Position numbers and translations under genes: made by a program. Source: Amborella trichopoda (taxonomy: Eukaryota; Streptophyta; Magnoliopsida; Amborellales; Amborellaceae). From it: 64,000 bases of DNA. The notes under the pieces were generated by a model that was given only the letters and a program-made list of their open reading frames with translations, did no database searches and was not told the DNA's origin. Shown piece by piece: positions 51,215 through 63,685 of this stretch (within the stretch, counting starts at the first letter, position 1; each line of letters starts with the position of its first letter). The DNA is taken from assembly GCF_000471905.2 (NCBI RefSeq), contig NW_006499751.1, positions 3,521,238 through 3,585,237 on the forward strand, given 5' to 3'.

Positions 51215-53140
51215 GATTTTTTATGGTTTTTAAGATTTACTACGAGAAATTCACAACTGGCCCTATTGTTTGGGTCTCAAATACTAGACCACTACCATTG
51301 AATCCGGAATGTCTAAAAACCCACAAATACCAAATTTTGGCTCAATCGGACCCTCCAGGACTATTATCTGCCAAATTTCCCATAAAAAGATGGGTTTTAC
51401 ACTCTTGTGGTGCGGCCTCAGCAAACAAGTTTCCATAAATGGAAACTGTGTCTTCTCATTTCGTGATGATTTTTAAATGGTCATATCTTGCTTCACTCCG
51501 ATTAAGCTCAAATTTGGGCACGAGCTAGATATTGACAACCCTATCAATTTGATATATGGCACGCATCTTGGCGTGACCTGAAGGGAGAGAATGTCCAGAG
51601 AGAAGATGTGCTCAGAAACATGAAAATTCATAAGAAAACATCCAATTCTTTGGAAGGCCTTAGTGCAAGATTTTGGTGATGGATCATCGCAAATATGTAT
51701 CTGTTGCGACCATGGGTCGAAGAGCTACAGTTTGGCATAAGTTTTATACATAATCGGAAGCCGGATGATGCAAATTTTAAGGTTGAAGAAAGGCACGTTT
51801 TTTCGTTAGCCAGAAATCCATTTTTCAGCAACCTCCCGAATTTGGAAAAAGGTCAATTCTAGACCAAAATGGATGAAATTTATTGCAAAATTATCATGAC
51901 ATTATCCTCTCCAATTTGTGACAAAATTAAAGACTTGGAACATCACAAATCAACCAACATTGAGGGTTAAAGATTTGTAAAGTTTATGGACTTGGCCGGA
52001 TATTAGGTTCTTCTTGAAAAATATGTTTCAAGAAGATCAAAAGATACCAAAATATTCACAAAAATTCAAGCATCAATTCTATGATGATTGATCGCCTGAA
52101 TTACCATGATAGTTGTCAGAAAAAACTTCCCAAGACTAGTCATGAAAAGAGGCCCCTCATGGAGGGATGGTTTTGTTATTTGATGAAAAGTGCAGAGGGG
52201 TATTTTGGTCATTCGTTCCAAATATGGGATGATTATTTTAATTCAATAATTGTGTATTTTTTGATAATTTTGGGTACTTTTGAGTATTCCACCCATGCTT
52301 AGTAGTTGCTCTATATAAGGAAACCCATGTCACTAGTAATAGGGTCTTGAAATATTAGTCATTGAAGGCTTGTTCATAATAATATGGGAGTATTTTGGAG
52401 TGAATTTCTGTTTATTCTCTTTTCTTCCCTCATAAGTTCAAGACCAAAGTGAAAGAAGAGGGAACATTTGTTAGGAGAGAAATAGCCCTAGACCACCCTA
52501 TGCCACGACCCTTTCCCTACTCCAACCCAACCCATTTTGTACACCCTACACCGCAGCCCTTTCCCTACTCCACCTTAACCCATTTCGTACACCATACACC
52601 ACATTACACCTAAACCCTAGCCCTCTCTCTTGTGCGTTCATGGGGACACATGGAGGTGCACCTAGGCATACACGCACAATAAGTCCACTCTCTCTTCCCT
52701 TTTTCTTTCTCTCTCCTCTCCCCCTTCAATCTCGTTCTTTCTCACCTGAGTTCATTGACTCGTGCCTAGGGCAGGCCTAGCGCCTTCTCTGCTTCTACCT
52801 ATGCTCTGCTATGCACCCGTGTACCTGTGCTTTGCAGTGCACCCGTCTACCCTCTTTGTTTCTACTCGCACTCTGTTGCACACTCATTCACGCACACTGA
52901 ACTGCGCACTTGTACTCGTTCTCTACACACATTCCTACCAGTGCACTCTTCACGCACTTGTTCCTATGTTCAACGCACACTTATACCTGTGCACTGCTGC
53001 ACACTTGTACCCGTGCTCCATGCAAATTCCTACCGGCGCTCTCTTCGTGCCCTTGTAACTGTGCTCTACACACTTCTACTAGTGCCCTGTTGCTTATTTG
53101 TATTTATGCTCTATGCGCACTCGTACTCGCACTCTCTATA
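51215..53140 (+). mobile_element. Ogre-like LTR fragment, copy B
   Basis: The more complete of the two duplicated LTR fragments at its 3' side. It keeps the 52,195-52,625 segment (including CACCCTACACC repeats) that also occurs inverted at 22.6-23.2 kb. Its 5' part is missing. It ends in degenerate GCACTC/ACACTTGTAC units (52,780-53,150). Confidence 0.5.
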
Positions 53141-54169
53141 GAGCTCTTTTACTTGCACTCAATTCCATGTATCTCTACCCATGCCCAGCCATCCGCATTC
53201 ATTTTATTCATTATCCTTCTCTTCGTTTAAAACATTTGAACCTGGAAGATCATGAGACAATACTTTAGAGTCTTAATTCTAGATTTGCTACTCTAACTAC
53301 CTTCTCATATAGTGAATCGCGGTTGTAAGAGATATTGCTTCTTTGACATCTGTTTACTCGAGTTGTAGTAGTTTTGAGTTAATTTTCTTCATAATTCTGA
53401 TTCTCTTCCTATCTCGACCATCCGGTCATACAGTGTTCCAAGCTGTGAGAAGACTTTCTTCTCTCCCATTTCGAAGCCATATCAGAACCACTCACTCACG
53501 AAACTTGCTAAGGAGGAGTATTTACATTTGAATTTCAGTCAGTAGTTTCTAAGAAAGAACGAGATGAAGTGTTGATGTTTGAGGGGGGTTCGAGTCCAAA
53601 CCAAGCTGCTGGATAGCCGGAGCGCTTTTGTGAATTTAAGAGAGCATTTCTCCTCGGGCTTTTCTCACAACCCCAACTGTTGTGAGGTTGGTGGTCTAGT
53701 TCATCTCTTCGTCGTTCTTTAAATCCTCTCACAAGCTGGACACACCCATCTGCACAAAATTACACCATGAGCTGCGCATGAGGCTACACGGTTGTTTGAG
53801 AGTGGCTCAGACACGAACCGGTCCAACCCAGGTCTCGACCACTCATCTTTATCTGACTAGATTAGAATGGGCCTTTGGATTATTGGGTTTCTTCCTAACA
53901 CTGCTTGCTAATTTAATTTCTATTATTAATCATCTTCATTTCCCTTCCTTGCCTTCAAAAAGACTTCTTATCTGAAAGATCTTTAGAAGTTCTATTCTTT
54001 GGTAGATCTGACTGGAACACAATTGATGAACTTTTGAAGAGATATTTCTAGATGTCATATCTAGTTATGACAAAATTTTACAGACCCTTTGGGACTGGTA
54101 CTTTATTATTAGTGAAAGGCAAGGAGTTTCAAGGGTACACATCTTCGTTAATTTAATACTCATAGCTTT
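53141..54169. other. Unassigned DNA with a dispersed repeat shared with 17.9 kb
   Basis: At 53,540-53,860 the minus strand resembles 17,900-18,200 on the plus strand (shared phrases GTCCA-CT-TGAGAGGATTT, CTCCGGCTNTCCAGCA). Small frames at 53,343-53,531 and around 53,975-54,170 show no recognised domain. Confidence 0.4.
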
Positions 54170-54244
54170 CTCTTATGTGCCTAAATACCGGCCTTTATCT
54201 GAACGGACCAAGGTTTTCCCGGCCATGGAAACACAAACAGTGGT

Positions 54245-54625
54245 AGGAGCATGAAGAGAGAGGAATAACAATGCCGTGCATGAAGAGAGAGAAAGAGCAA
54301 TGTCGCGAGTGAAAAGAGAGAAAGACCAACACCATGTGTGAAGAGAGAGAAAGAGCAGCATCGCACGTGAAGAAAGAGAAAGAGCAGTGCCATTCATTAA
54401 GAGGGAGAAAAAGCAACGTCATGCATGAACAGAGAGAAAGAGAAGTGTCATGCGTGAAGAGAGAGAAAGAGAAGCACCACATGTGAAGAGAGAGAAAGAG
54501 CAGCACTGCGTGTGAAGAGAGAGAAAGAGCAGTGCTGCACATGAAGAGAGAGAAAGAGCAGTGCCACATGTGAAGAGAGAGAAGGAACAACGTCGTGCAT
54601 GAAGAGAGAGAGGCAATGCCACGAG
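54245..54625. repeat. 29-bp tandem array, about 12 units
   Basis: Units of the form TGAAGAGAGAGAAAGAGCAG followed by nine variable bases, often containing CG or its decay products (GTCGTGCA, ACCACATG). Because the unit is 29 bp and free of stops on the minus strand, all three minus frames stay open, giving spurious frames up to 151 codons. Confidence 0.85.
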
Positions 54626-56194
54626 TGTAAGGAGAAGAAGGAAATTTCACAAACGACAGTAAGTTGGGACAAATGGACTAGCGTCGTATGTGTAGCGCTG
54701 TTCGTGTAGCACTGTGCGTGACATTGGCGTGCATGAACAGTGACTGTCACCTGCTGAGTGCATTGAGCCACACATTACTACTTGTCCAGTTGCATGTGTG
54801 GTATATGCCACCTGTCAACACTTGGGCTGCCATCTCCCATCAAGGCAGTACTTAAGCATCTCCCTCTCCCTCGGGCCATTCACTTCACTCTCCCTCTCTC
54901 TAGAGCCATTCAACCTTGAGCCCCTTTATTAGCCATTGTTCACCATTAAAGAGCCTTGTTAGAAGCTTAAAGGAGGAGACTGTGGGAGAAGATTTGGAGA
55001 CATTGTGCACTTAATGTAAGTGGATCATCTACCCTATAGGTCCTTAAGCATGGATTGGACATGAATTACGGATGATAATTTGCATGAGTAGTGGCATGAG
55101 TAAGGGATGCATATGCACACCGTTATACTGTAAATTTCCATCAATTTAGCTTGCCTTTGCATGCCCAAAATGAGAATAAATATTCTTTGCCTTCCATGAA
55201 AAACCTATGATTAAGTGTTTATATGTATCTAATGGTCAATAAGAAGGGTTTTATTTTAAGATGTAGGATAATTTGGGATTAATTGGTTGTCATGTTGGAT
55301 AATGTTAAAACTGCATAGTAATTTCCAAGAAGATTCAATGTTTTTCTAATCTCCTTTTGGTCTATCAAATGAGGTCCAAATGACCGTAAATTATTGCCAT
55401 TGGAAAGATATTTGTGTCTACTAAATTTTTTATGTTTGAATCTTTCTCAAAGTCTTTATGCATAAAGAGTTATGCTTAAAAATGTACAAGTGGGCCACTA
55501 TTGGCAGATTTAGTAAAAGTGCAGAACTGATTTCTTTGTTGTCACAAATTTTTGATTGACTAATTAGAGTCCATTTTCTTCTCAATTACTGCCATTTGAA
55601 ATATTTATGAGTATCATTGAAATCACATGTTGAAAATATTTTGAATTTCTTCTTAAATTGAGAGATCTACAATTGTTTGCCAAGATATGTCACTGTGAGC
55701 AGATTTCGTAAAATCGAGAACCATTACTTAGGTTGGAGTCCAAATGTTCACAAGCTACCCTTGTTTGAAAGATACATGTTGTCAATCGAAGTTTTGCTTT
55801 GGAAGAAGTTTAAAATGTTCTATGGATTGAAAGTTATAATGGTGCTAAGTGGGACATGTCATTGTCCTAACTGCACAGCAGGTTACAGATGGGATGCCTC
55901 CTTTCTAATAAGATTTTGAAGGGGCCAAAATGGTCAAAACGCTTTCAAACAACAAAAATTTGAAAGATACACGTGTCTAGTAAAAGATTGGTTTTGGAAC
56001 TATTTTCGAATTCCAAATGGATCGAGCATTATGGCCCTATTTATGGCTGGACATCATTGTCTGAAATTGAAGAAAAATATGAGTGTGATATTCAAAACAT
56101 GACAATGTGATACTGAAAAAATGATACTGCGATACTGAAAATATGATATTATGATACGGTATTGTTGATTAGTATATGTGATTATGTTATAACA

Positions 56195-56600
56195 AACTGT
56201 TATATGTGCATGACCACTACACAAGGGGTCCTCCATTGGTAGTGGATACTCTGATTCTGTTATATTAAGACTATTATATGTGCCTAACTGCTACGCAATG
56301 GATCATCCATTAGTAGACGATGCTCTGATTCTATTATATTAAGGCTGTTATACGTGCCTGACCGCTATGCAATGGGTCCTCTATTGGTAGTGGATACTCT
56401 AATTTTGTTATATTAAGACTGTTATATGTGCCTGACCACTACACAATGGGTCCTCCATTGGTAGTGGATACTCTAATTCTATTATATTAAGACTCTTATA
56501 TGTGCCTGATCGCTACGCAATGGGTCCTCCATTGGTAGTTGGATTTGTGACTCTGCTATACTGAAAATTGATATTTATGATATGACCACTACGCAATGGG
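56195..56600. repeat. About 74-bp tandem array, five units
   Basis: Units contain CTACGCAATGGGTCCTCCAT, TGGTAGTGGATACTCT and TATATTAAGACTGTTATATG. Two related units are in element 1 at 26,430-26,560. Confidence 0.8.
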
Positions 56601-57660
56601 TCCCCCATTAGTAATCGAGTATATTGTATCTTAACTCCTATGATAGGAGTGGAGTTGATGAGTGATTGTGAATAACAAGGAGGGTCGCCCCCCCCCCCCC
56701 CCTCCCCAAATTGTCATGGGCACTATGCATTGGGCCCTCCAATGGTAGTGTAATGCCGTCCCGTGTGAAGACGTAAGGAGAGGGTCGTGTCTTACAAGGC
56801 CGCAACCTATCGAAAACCTCAAAGCACGCTGGGGATTGTGTGCGTTAGTGAGGGCATTACGAAATGGGTCGTCCATTTGTCATTATCCTACCTCTTGAAT
56901 GAGGGTAGAAGTTCTAAGTTGCAGGATTGGCTTCCCTAATCGATGTATCTTCTACTTCGGGAGTAAATAGATCTGTTCTGCCTCTCTGAATTAGGCATTC
57001 TGTGTGAACATCTGATTGTAACTGTGATAAGTATAGATATATTTACCATCTCAAGAACAATTGATGCTCTGATATCAGAATATTACTCTCTTTATACGGC
57101 AAATGTATAATCTGATGCATGATCCTACTTTGTGATGCCAGTATGATTTCTAATAAATCATAGACTATGTTATTTTGTATATGCATGTAGGCAGGAATAC
57201 AAGGGTATTGATCTACTTACTGGGCTTATATCTCACTCCGCTTACTTTCTTCTGTGTAGAGTGATAGCACTTGACTGTGGGAGTCCTGCAGCAGAGTGGT
57301 GGCGACAAACATTTGAAGCTTCAGACCTGTTAGGGATCCCTATCTGCATAATAGGTGGATGGTGGCAATGCCACTGTGTTGTTTTGGCGTGATGTACTGT
57401 AAAGTCAGGCTTGTAAGCCTTGAACTATATTGTAAAGAATATTGGAGTTTGAATGAAAATTTAATAGTTTTAATTTATTCAGTTTATAGTGCTTAATGTA
57501 TGAGTTTTATTTATTTTTGTGGTTTGCTTTGATTCTGCACTTCTAACATGCGTTGCGCCACTCCCACCTGAGTGACATTCGCGACCTCCTTTACGATCCT
57601 ATACTCTATCGCCCTCCGATGGAGTGCGATGGGAGTCAGGCGGCAGGGTCATGACAGTTA

Positions 57661-57672
57661 TGGTATCAGAGC
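57661..57672 (+). other. Primer-binding site, initiator Met tRNA, element 2
   Basis: TGGTATCAGAGC is an exact match to the standard plant iMet primer site, four bases after the LTR terminus. It fixes the LTR boundary and orientation. Confidence 0.92.
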
Positions 57673-57766
57673 AGCTAATAGGATTCTTGGCCTAGGATGT
57701 TTTAAAAGTGTCCTTAGTATAGTTTTGGTTAGATTAGTAACTGAGTGCTTATGTCGTAGATTGAAG

Positions 57767-60700
57767 ATGCCGAGGATGCGAGCCAATATTATAAGCTCTA
57801 GTAAGGAAAAGATCGAGGCCCTCCGTGAATTCGTTAGAACTCTAGGGGCCATGAATCAGATGATGAAAGAAGCGGTGCCGGTCCTGTCTACCCCTACCCT
57901 TGACTAGAATGACAATAGTTTAATAGAGAAGATTAGGAGGTTGACTCCTCCAACTTTCTTGAGGCTCAGGGGAGTAGAGAAAGCAGAATGATGAAGAAGG
58001 AAAGTAGAAAAGATCTTTGAGGTGTTAAACTGTAAGGATGAATAAAAGGTCAAGTTCAAGACCTTCTGGTGGGGGCTCAGTGAAGCAATCATGGGAAGAA
58101 TCAGGGACAGAAGTGAGTTGAGGAAATTTTCTAGAAGCAATTAATGAGAAGTACTTCCCTAACTCTGTACAGGAAAGAAAAGAAGTAGAGTTCATTGAGC
58201 TACAATAGAGAAATTTATCGGTGGAATAGTATGCAGCTAAGTTTGCTGAGCTGTCAAGGTAGGCGCCACACCTCATTAATACCGAGGCGCGGAAAGTGAA
58301 CAAATTTGAGAGAGACCAAAGACCAGAATAAAGGGGGAGGGTGATATCAACAAATCTCAAAACCTTTTCCCCTTTGATAGATTTGGCCTTGAAGATTGAG
58401 AGGGACTGTGAAGAGTCCTGGGTTGGGGGAAACTGGAAGATGGGACCAGCCCAGTTTGGACATTTAGGGAAAAAGGCTCAACCACCACCAAGTAGGAATT
58501 TCAGGGGAAGAGATAACCAGATGGGTAAGAAGATTTAAAGGACCTTGCCGGGAGATGTAAGGGAGAACAGGCGCCTAACATGCCCACATTGTGGGAGGGA
58601 CAATCATTTGGCGGCTGCGTGCTTAACAAGGACAAGAGCGTTCTTCAGATGTGGCAAACTTGGCCACCAGATTCGAGATTGGCCAGTGAAGGGACCTGAA
58701 AACTTACTTAAGACTCAAGGTCGAATATTTTCCCTCATAGAACAAGAAGCCAAGGCATCTGCCTCTATAATCCAAGGTACGCTCTCCGTTTGTGGCATGG
58801 AAGTTAAAATTCTGGTTGATCCTGGATCTACACACTCTTTTGTTGCACCCACTTTGCATGCCACATAAATACTTAGACCTTCACTTCTTGACTGGACATT
58901 GGTAGTATGCACACCTATGGGGGAATCTATAAAAACTGATATTGTTTACAAACAGTGTTGGGTTTTACTTGAAGGGTGTGTGCTGCCTATAGATTTGATA
59001 TTATTAGACATTTTAAGACTTTGATGTTAATTTGGACATGGATTGGTTGTCCACACACCATGCTACAGTAAATTGTCATGATAAGACTGTAACCCTTAGA
59101 CACCCAAACCAGCATGAGTTGAACCTTTTTGGCATCAAGGATGCTTCTCCTCTGCACTTCATCTCGGCTCTTCGGCTTTCTCGTTTGTTGGCCAAAAGAT
59201 GTGTGGGGTATTTGGCTTAAGTAGTAGAAATTTAGGATGTCCGGTCCAAGTTAGAAGAAATACCGGTGGTGAGGGAATATTCAAAGCTTTTTCCAGAAGA
59301 GTTAACCTCACTGCCTCTAGTCAGGGAAATAAAATTTGAAGTAAATTTTGTCCCTGACACTGCCTCCATCTCTAAATCCCCTTATATGATGGCCTTAGTG
59401 GAACTAGAGGAATTAAAGGAACAATTGCAAGAATTGTTGTAGAAAAGATTCATTCTACCTAGTGTTTCACTCTGGGGTGCACCAGTCTTAGTTGTGAAAA
59501 AGAAAGATTGGCCTCTGAGGTTTTGCATAGCTTATCGACAGCTGAAACAGATCACTGTAGAGAATAAGTACCCCTTGCCAAGAATTGACGACTTTTTTGA
59601 CCAACTCCAAGGGGCCTAAGTGATTTAAACAATTGACCTTCAGTCAGGTTATCATTAGCTGCGAGTCAAGGAAGAAGATGTCCTCAAGAACACATTCAGG
59701 ACTCGATATGGTCACTACGAGTTCTTAGTAATGCCATTTGGGTTAAAAAATGCCCCGACTGTCTTTATGGATCTAATGAAAGAGCTTTTAGACTCTTTTT
59801 TAATGATTCTGTATCTTTATCGATGATATTTTGGTATATTTAAGGAATCTAGAAGACCATGAACGGCATTTAAGAATGGTCCTCCAGACTCTAAAGAAAG
59901 AGAAGTTGTATGCTAAGCTGGGAAAGTGCGAGTTTTGGCTTCCAAGCGTGGCCTTTCTTGGGCACGTTATTTCTAAGGACGGGGTCGCAGTTGACCCTTG
60001 TAAAATTGAAGTCGTACTTAAGTGGGGAAGATCAACAAATGTAACAGAAGTCCGTGGTTTTTGGGATTGGCGGGATATTATAGACATTTTGTGGAAGGTT
60101 TTTAAAAGATGACGCTTCCCCTGGCTCACACAACCTAGAAGGAAGTGAGATTTATATTATCAGATGATTGTGAGAGTTTTAAGAAATTAATGAAGAGATT
60201 GGCTATGGCCCCAATATTAACCTTACCCAACGAGGGCTTTGTGGTCTACACCGATGCTTCTCATAAAGGGTTTGGGTGTGTGTTAATGTAGGATGGGAAG
60301 GTCATAGCTTATGCCTCCAGATAGTTAAAGCCGATCAAGCAAAATTACCCAACTCATGACTTAGAACTCATGATTGTGGTTTTTACCTTGAAAGTCTGGA
60401 GACATTACCGCTATGGAGCTCAGTTTAAGATATTTACAGACCATTAATTGTACCATTAATTACCAACCGAACAAGACCAATATAGTATCTGACGCATTAA
60501 GTCGGAAACCTTTGATATGAGTAGCACGTCTGATGGCCCAAGAAATGAAACTAATAAAAGATGTAGTGGAGTGGCGCCCGACCTTACCCCCTAGTAATGG
60601 GGTAGGAATAACTGTGGGTATAAGGGTGGAACCTCAACTCTTTCAACAGATCTGGGCGGCACAAAGGAAAGACCCCTAGCTCATGAAAATTCTAGAAGAT

Positions 60701-60846
60701 ATAAAGCTAGAACGAAAAGATGATTTCTCTGTCAGCAGTGATCGTTTCTTATGATCTAAAGATCAAATATGTGTTCCAAGTGATGAGGATGTAAAAAGTA
60801 CTATTTTAGAAGCGGCACACCACTCCCATTATATTGTATACCTAGG
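57767..60846 (+). pseudogene. Ty3/gypsy gag-pol remnant, element 2
   Basis: Gag begins MPRMRANIISSSKEK at 57,767 and is broken by stops from 57,905. Its knuckle near 58,630-58,690 reads FFRCGKLGHQIRDW, having lost the first and last zinc Cys. Protease LVDPGSTHSF is at about 58,815. RT has [20 protein letters not shown] at about 59,535, [10 protein letters not shown] at about 59,750 and [18 protein letters not shown] after a frameshift near 59,815. RNase H shows TDASHKGFGC (about 60,250) and FTDH, then loses about 25 codons at 60,447-60,465. An integrase N-terminal HH motif is cut at 60,846 by an inserted LTR. Stops are many; it is dead. The spliced order and wording match element 1, so both are one family. 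Confidence 0.88.
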
Positions 60847-63682
60847 TGTTTGAAGACATTTTTCAGCAACATGGATCCCCGATGCAGCATAAAAGGGATA
60901 AGTCGGTCAATAAAGCCTGACAAACAGTGAAAATTTTGGCAGTCTTATAATGGCCCCATAACTGTCCATGATCTTCCTAAGCACTCCAAAAAGCCTCTTG
61001 TCAGGTTTCATCACATTTTCACATGTCTACATCAGTGTAGACTGAGAAACAGTTTCGGTAGAATCCACCTCGAGCACCCTGAAACAGACCCCTATAACTA
61101 CAACCGTAATTTTGGAGCATCAAACGGCCTTGAGACCATAGTCATGGATCCGGCATGGTTGAAAACCCTCAAGGGTAAAATTTCAGCATAAACGGATACT
61201 CTAGGAAGAAGTTATAGGTGGAACATTAAAACAGGAGGAGTCACATACTATTCCCATGCGACCACCCAGCAACTAAAGTCCATTAAAGGAGAAATCATGA
61301 ACAGTGAATTGCAGGCCCAATATCTCCCTCATCTCGAATGAGATCGTACTCAAATTTTGTGAGCATGCTCTTTGAGACGAGCGTTTTGACATGTGGCACG
61401 CCCCGTGATGACCCTCGAGTGCGAAGAAAAGCTATAGAGAAGTTGTTGATCCATGAAAAACGTTGCAGCAAAATCAACAGTGTCATGCCTCTCTCCAATG
61501 GCCAAATCACGATGTTCACAAACTCGATCGATGCAAGACCAATTCCATCGTGTGCATAATGTCCACGGCTATCACTAGTCGGAACCTTGTACATGATGAA
61601 CGGTAAGATTTCATACACGAAGCCGGTGAAGTGATTGTAAATTTCGGCACTGAAATTCTAGATTTTAGTAAGAATTCCGAAGTTGTAAAATCCTCATCCG
61701 GACATGGAATCAAGCAGCGTTTGTTGCCACGCGATCGTGATGACATGCTCAGTATGATCCAGTGAAGTAATCAAGGAGAAATATCAAGAAACAAGTACAC
61801 TATCGACCCGAAGTTTGTAAGATCCATCTAAATTTGAAGTCGTGTGATTGTGGCTCAAAAACACGATCCATGGCTCGAAGTTAGTATCAAATCGATTGCC
61901 ATGCTGAGCCCTATAAGAAAACAATCATCTTTCGATCAAACGGGTAGCAAAGACACCCCGGATCATCCATGGAAGATCACACAAGTTTTAGGGCAGCAGT
62001 AGGGACTATTATGAAATTCTATGAATTGTTAAGAAAGGGGTAAATCTGTCATTTTGAACCCTATTTTCTTATTTTATTTTATTTAATTAAATCTTAATTT
62101 TCAGCAATTAGTTTTAATTTTGATCAATCCACCCATATTTGGGCACAACTCTTGGCAAGAAGAGAACTTTGCTTAATAAAATTTCTATTTTGTTTACTGT
62201 TGGGTCACGTTGTGAGAGAGAGGAGGGAGAAATTTTTGGAATGGTACCCCTAGGCTCAAGGTAAACCTTTCTCTCTCTTCTTTTCTTTTATTTTCTTTTC
62301 CTCTCCTCTTCCTTCTTCCCTCTTTTCTTCTGTTTCTTCTCCTTCGTCTGAGATTCTCTCAGAAGCCATGCACGACAGTGGCAGTGTTGTGCATGCCTCT
62401 TTCCTTCTTCCCATCCTCTGGTTTCCCATGGCAGTGCCATGCGTGCTCCTGTCTTCTTCCTTTTCGTTCGTCTCTATCACTCAGCGAGGTTTGCAGACAG
62501 CGCAGCTCATCACCGTCCGCAAATGTGTTCTTGACGCCTCAGCGAGGAGCACAGACGATGAAGTCCATTGCCGCTCATAGGGATCTCATCCCGATACACG
62601 CATATCGCAGATGGCGATACCTATCACCGCCTGCGAAGGGTGCGGCAATACCTATCGCCGTGTGCGAGCTCCTCTCTTATGTCCTGTACCTATCGTAGAC
62701 GACGATACCTATCGCTGCCCGTGAAAGGGTTGCAACAACACTTATCACTGTATGTTAGCTGCTTTCGTGTGCTCGGTGCCTATCGCCGTCCGCAAGCCTC
62801 ATTCTTGTGTCCCGTGCCTATCGCCGAGTGTCTTAGAAGGAACTATCATTGCGCGCTTCACAAGTGGTTGTTGTCGTGCACTTCACAAGGGGTTATCACC
62901 GCCCTCAAGGGGGTTTGCTGCCTTCACGTGATGGAAACGGCTATACCTAGTGTCGCCTGCTGTTCACTGCTCACTGCTCACCCTCCAACTGTGAGCAATA
63001 GTCTCTAGCTCCGTCCAAGGACCGTGACACTGCTATTCCACGATTGAGGGTGGTGATGCCTAGCGCCATTGGGATTCGATTTCTTCATCATCTCGTGCTT
63101 TCTTTACATTCTCTACTCTTTTCACTTGACTAAGGGTAGACTCTGTCAAGCACTGCTATAGCGGTCTGATTATCGAGAAGTATTGCCATCGCGCTGGTCC
63201 TGAGTACCATGCCCGTCTTACTAGCACTCTGAGTCAGTCACTGTCCAGCTATCATGCTAGTCTCGTCCCTTCATCAAGTTCTCTTTTCCTTTATATCTTT
63301 ATTTGAACCTTCTCTTTCATCACCCTCTCATACAAACGTACATTGCCTTAAGACAAGGGTGGGTTCCTTTGGCCCACTTGCCTTGAAAATTAACCATTTT
63401 AGTACTATGCAGAAAACAAGGTGATCACATATCAAGGGAGGCGAATCCGAACCAGTTGAAGCAACTGAGGGGATTTCTTTGTGATCTAAGAGGGAACCCA
63501 CGCAAGTCAGCCCGAGTAAGTCCTGAACCCACCTTAAATTCCTCTCTCATCGGTTGGTATCCTGCCCTTGCTCTTGAGCAAAGTTCCCGAGAGAGCGATC
63601 TCAAATCCTGGGTTCCCTAAAACCCGAGATACATGCCATCAGATCATCTAGATCTGGAGGGCGAGATCAAGGCACTTAACCA
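60847..63682 (+). mobile_element. Ogre/TAT-like 5' LTR inserted in gypsy element 2
   Basis: The LTR begins TGTTTGAAGACATTTTTCAG directly after interrupted integrase coding sequence and ends CACTTAACCA at 63,682, just before a tRNA-Arg-type primer site. Length is about 2.84 kb. It contains a CT-rich leader (62,260-62,350) and an array of ATACCTATCGCCGTCCGC-type units (62,600-62,900). The five bases before it (CTAGG, 60,842-60,846) would be one target-site copy; the other lies beyond the window. Confidence 0.75.
62600..62900. repeat. CpG-rich degenerate array in the Ogre-like LTR
   Basis: Repeated ATACCTATCGCCG / GTGCCTATCGCCGTCCGCAA units of roughly 45-55 bp. The short frames translated here are artefacts of the array. 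Confidence 0.65.
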
Positions 63683-63685
63683 GCT

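Larger units (their letters stand above)
43855..53140. repeat. Segmental duplication, copy B
   Basis: Collinear with copy A (33,365-42,637). Its left edge (CAATTCCAAGCAACAAGATT) starts abruptly in the middle of gypsy LTR sequence, whereas copy A continues naturally leftward into the same LTR. Copy A is therefore the donor arrangement and 43,854/43,855 is a rearrangement junction. The right edge is diffuse, in degenerate GCACTC-type repeats near 53.0-53.2 kb. Confidence 0.85.
54170..57656 (+). mobile_element. Ty3/gypsy (Tekay-like) 5' LTR, element 2
   Basis: The LTR ends GGGTCATGACA at 57,656, four bases before a perfect primer site, so the 3' terminus is firm. Leftward it carries a C-homopolymer (56,688-56,702), a 74-bp array (56,195-56,600), the 'ccatttgaaa' paragraphs and a 29-bp array (54,245-54,625). 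The 5' terminus was not resolved and is placed near 54.17 kb by comparison with element 1. Confidence 0.65.

Noticed and set aside
54173..54771. Several overlapping minus-strand frames of up to 151 codons with Ser/Leu/Phe repeats, resembling membrane proteins
   Set aside because: They come from a stop-free 29-bp tandem array, so every minus frame is open by construction.
61295..61618. 107-codon minus frame
   Set aside because: It is inside the Ogre-like LTR and antisense to it, and the related LTR at 42.6-43.9 kb does not keep it.
62368..63008. Overlapping plus frames, the longest 146 codons
   Set aside because: They are translations of the CpG-rich degenerate array in the Ogre-like LTR; no domain.
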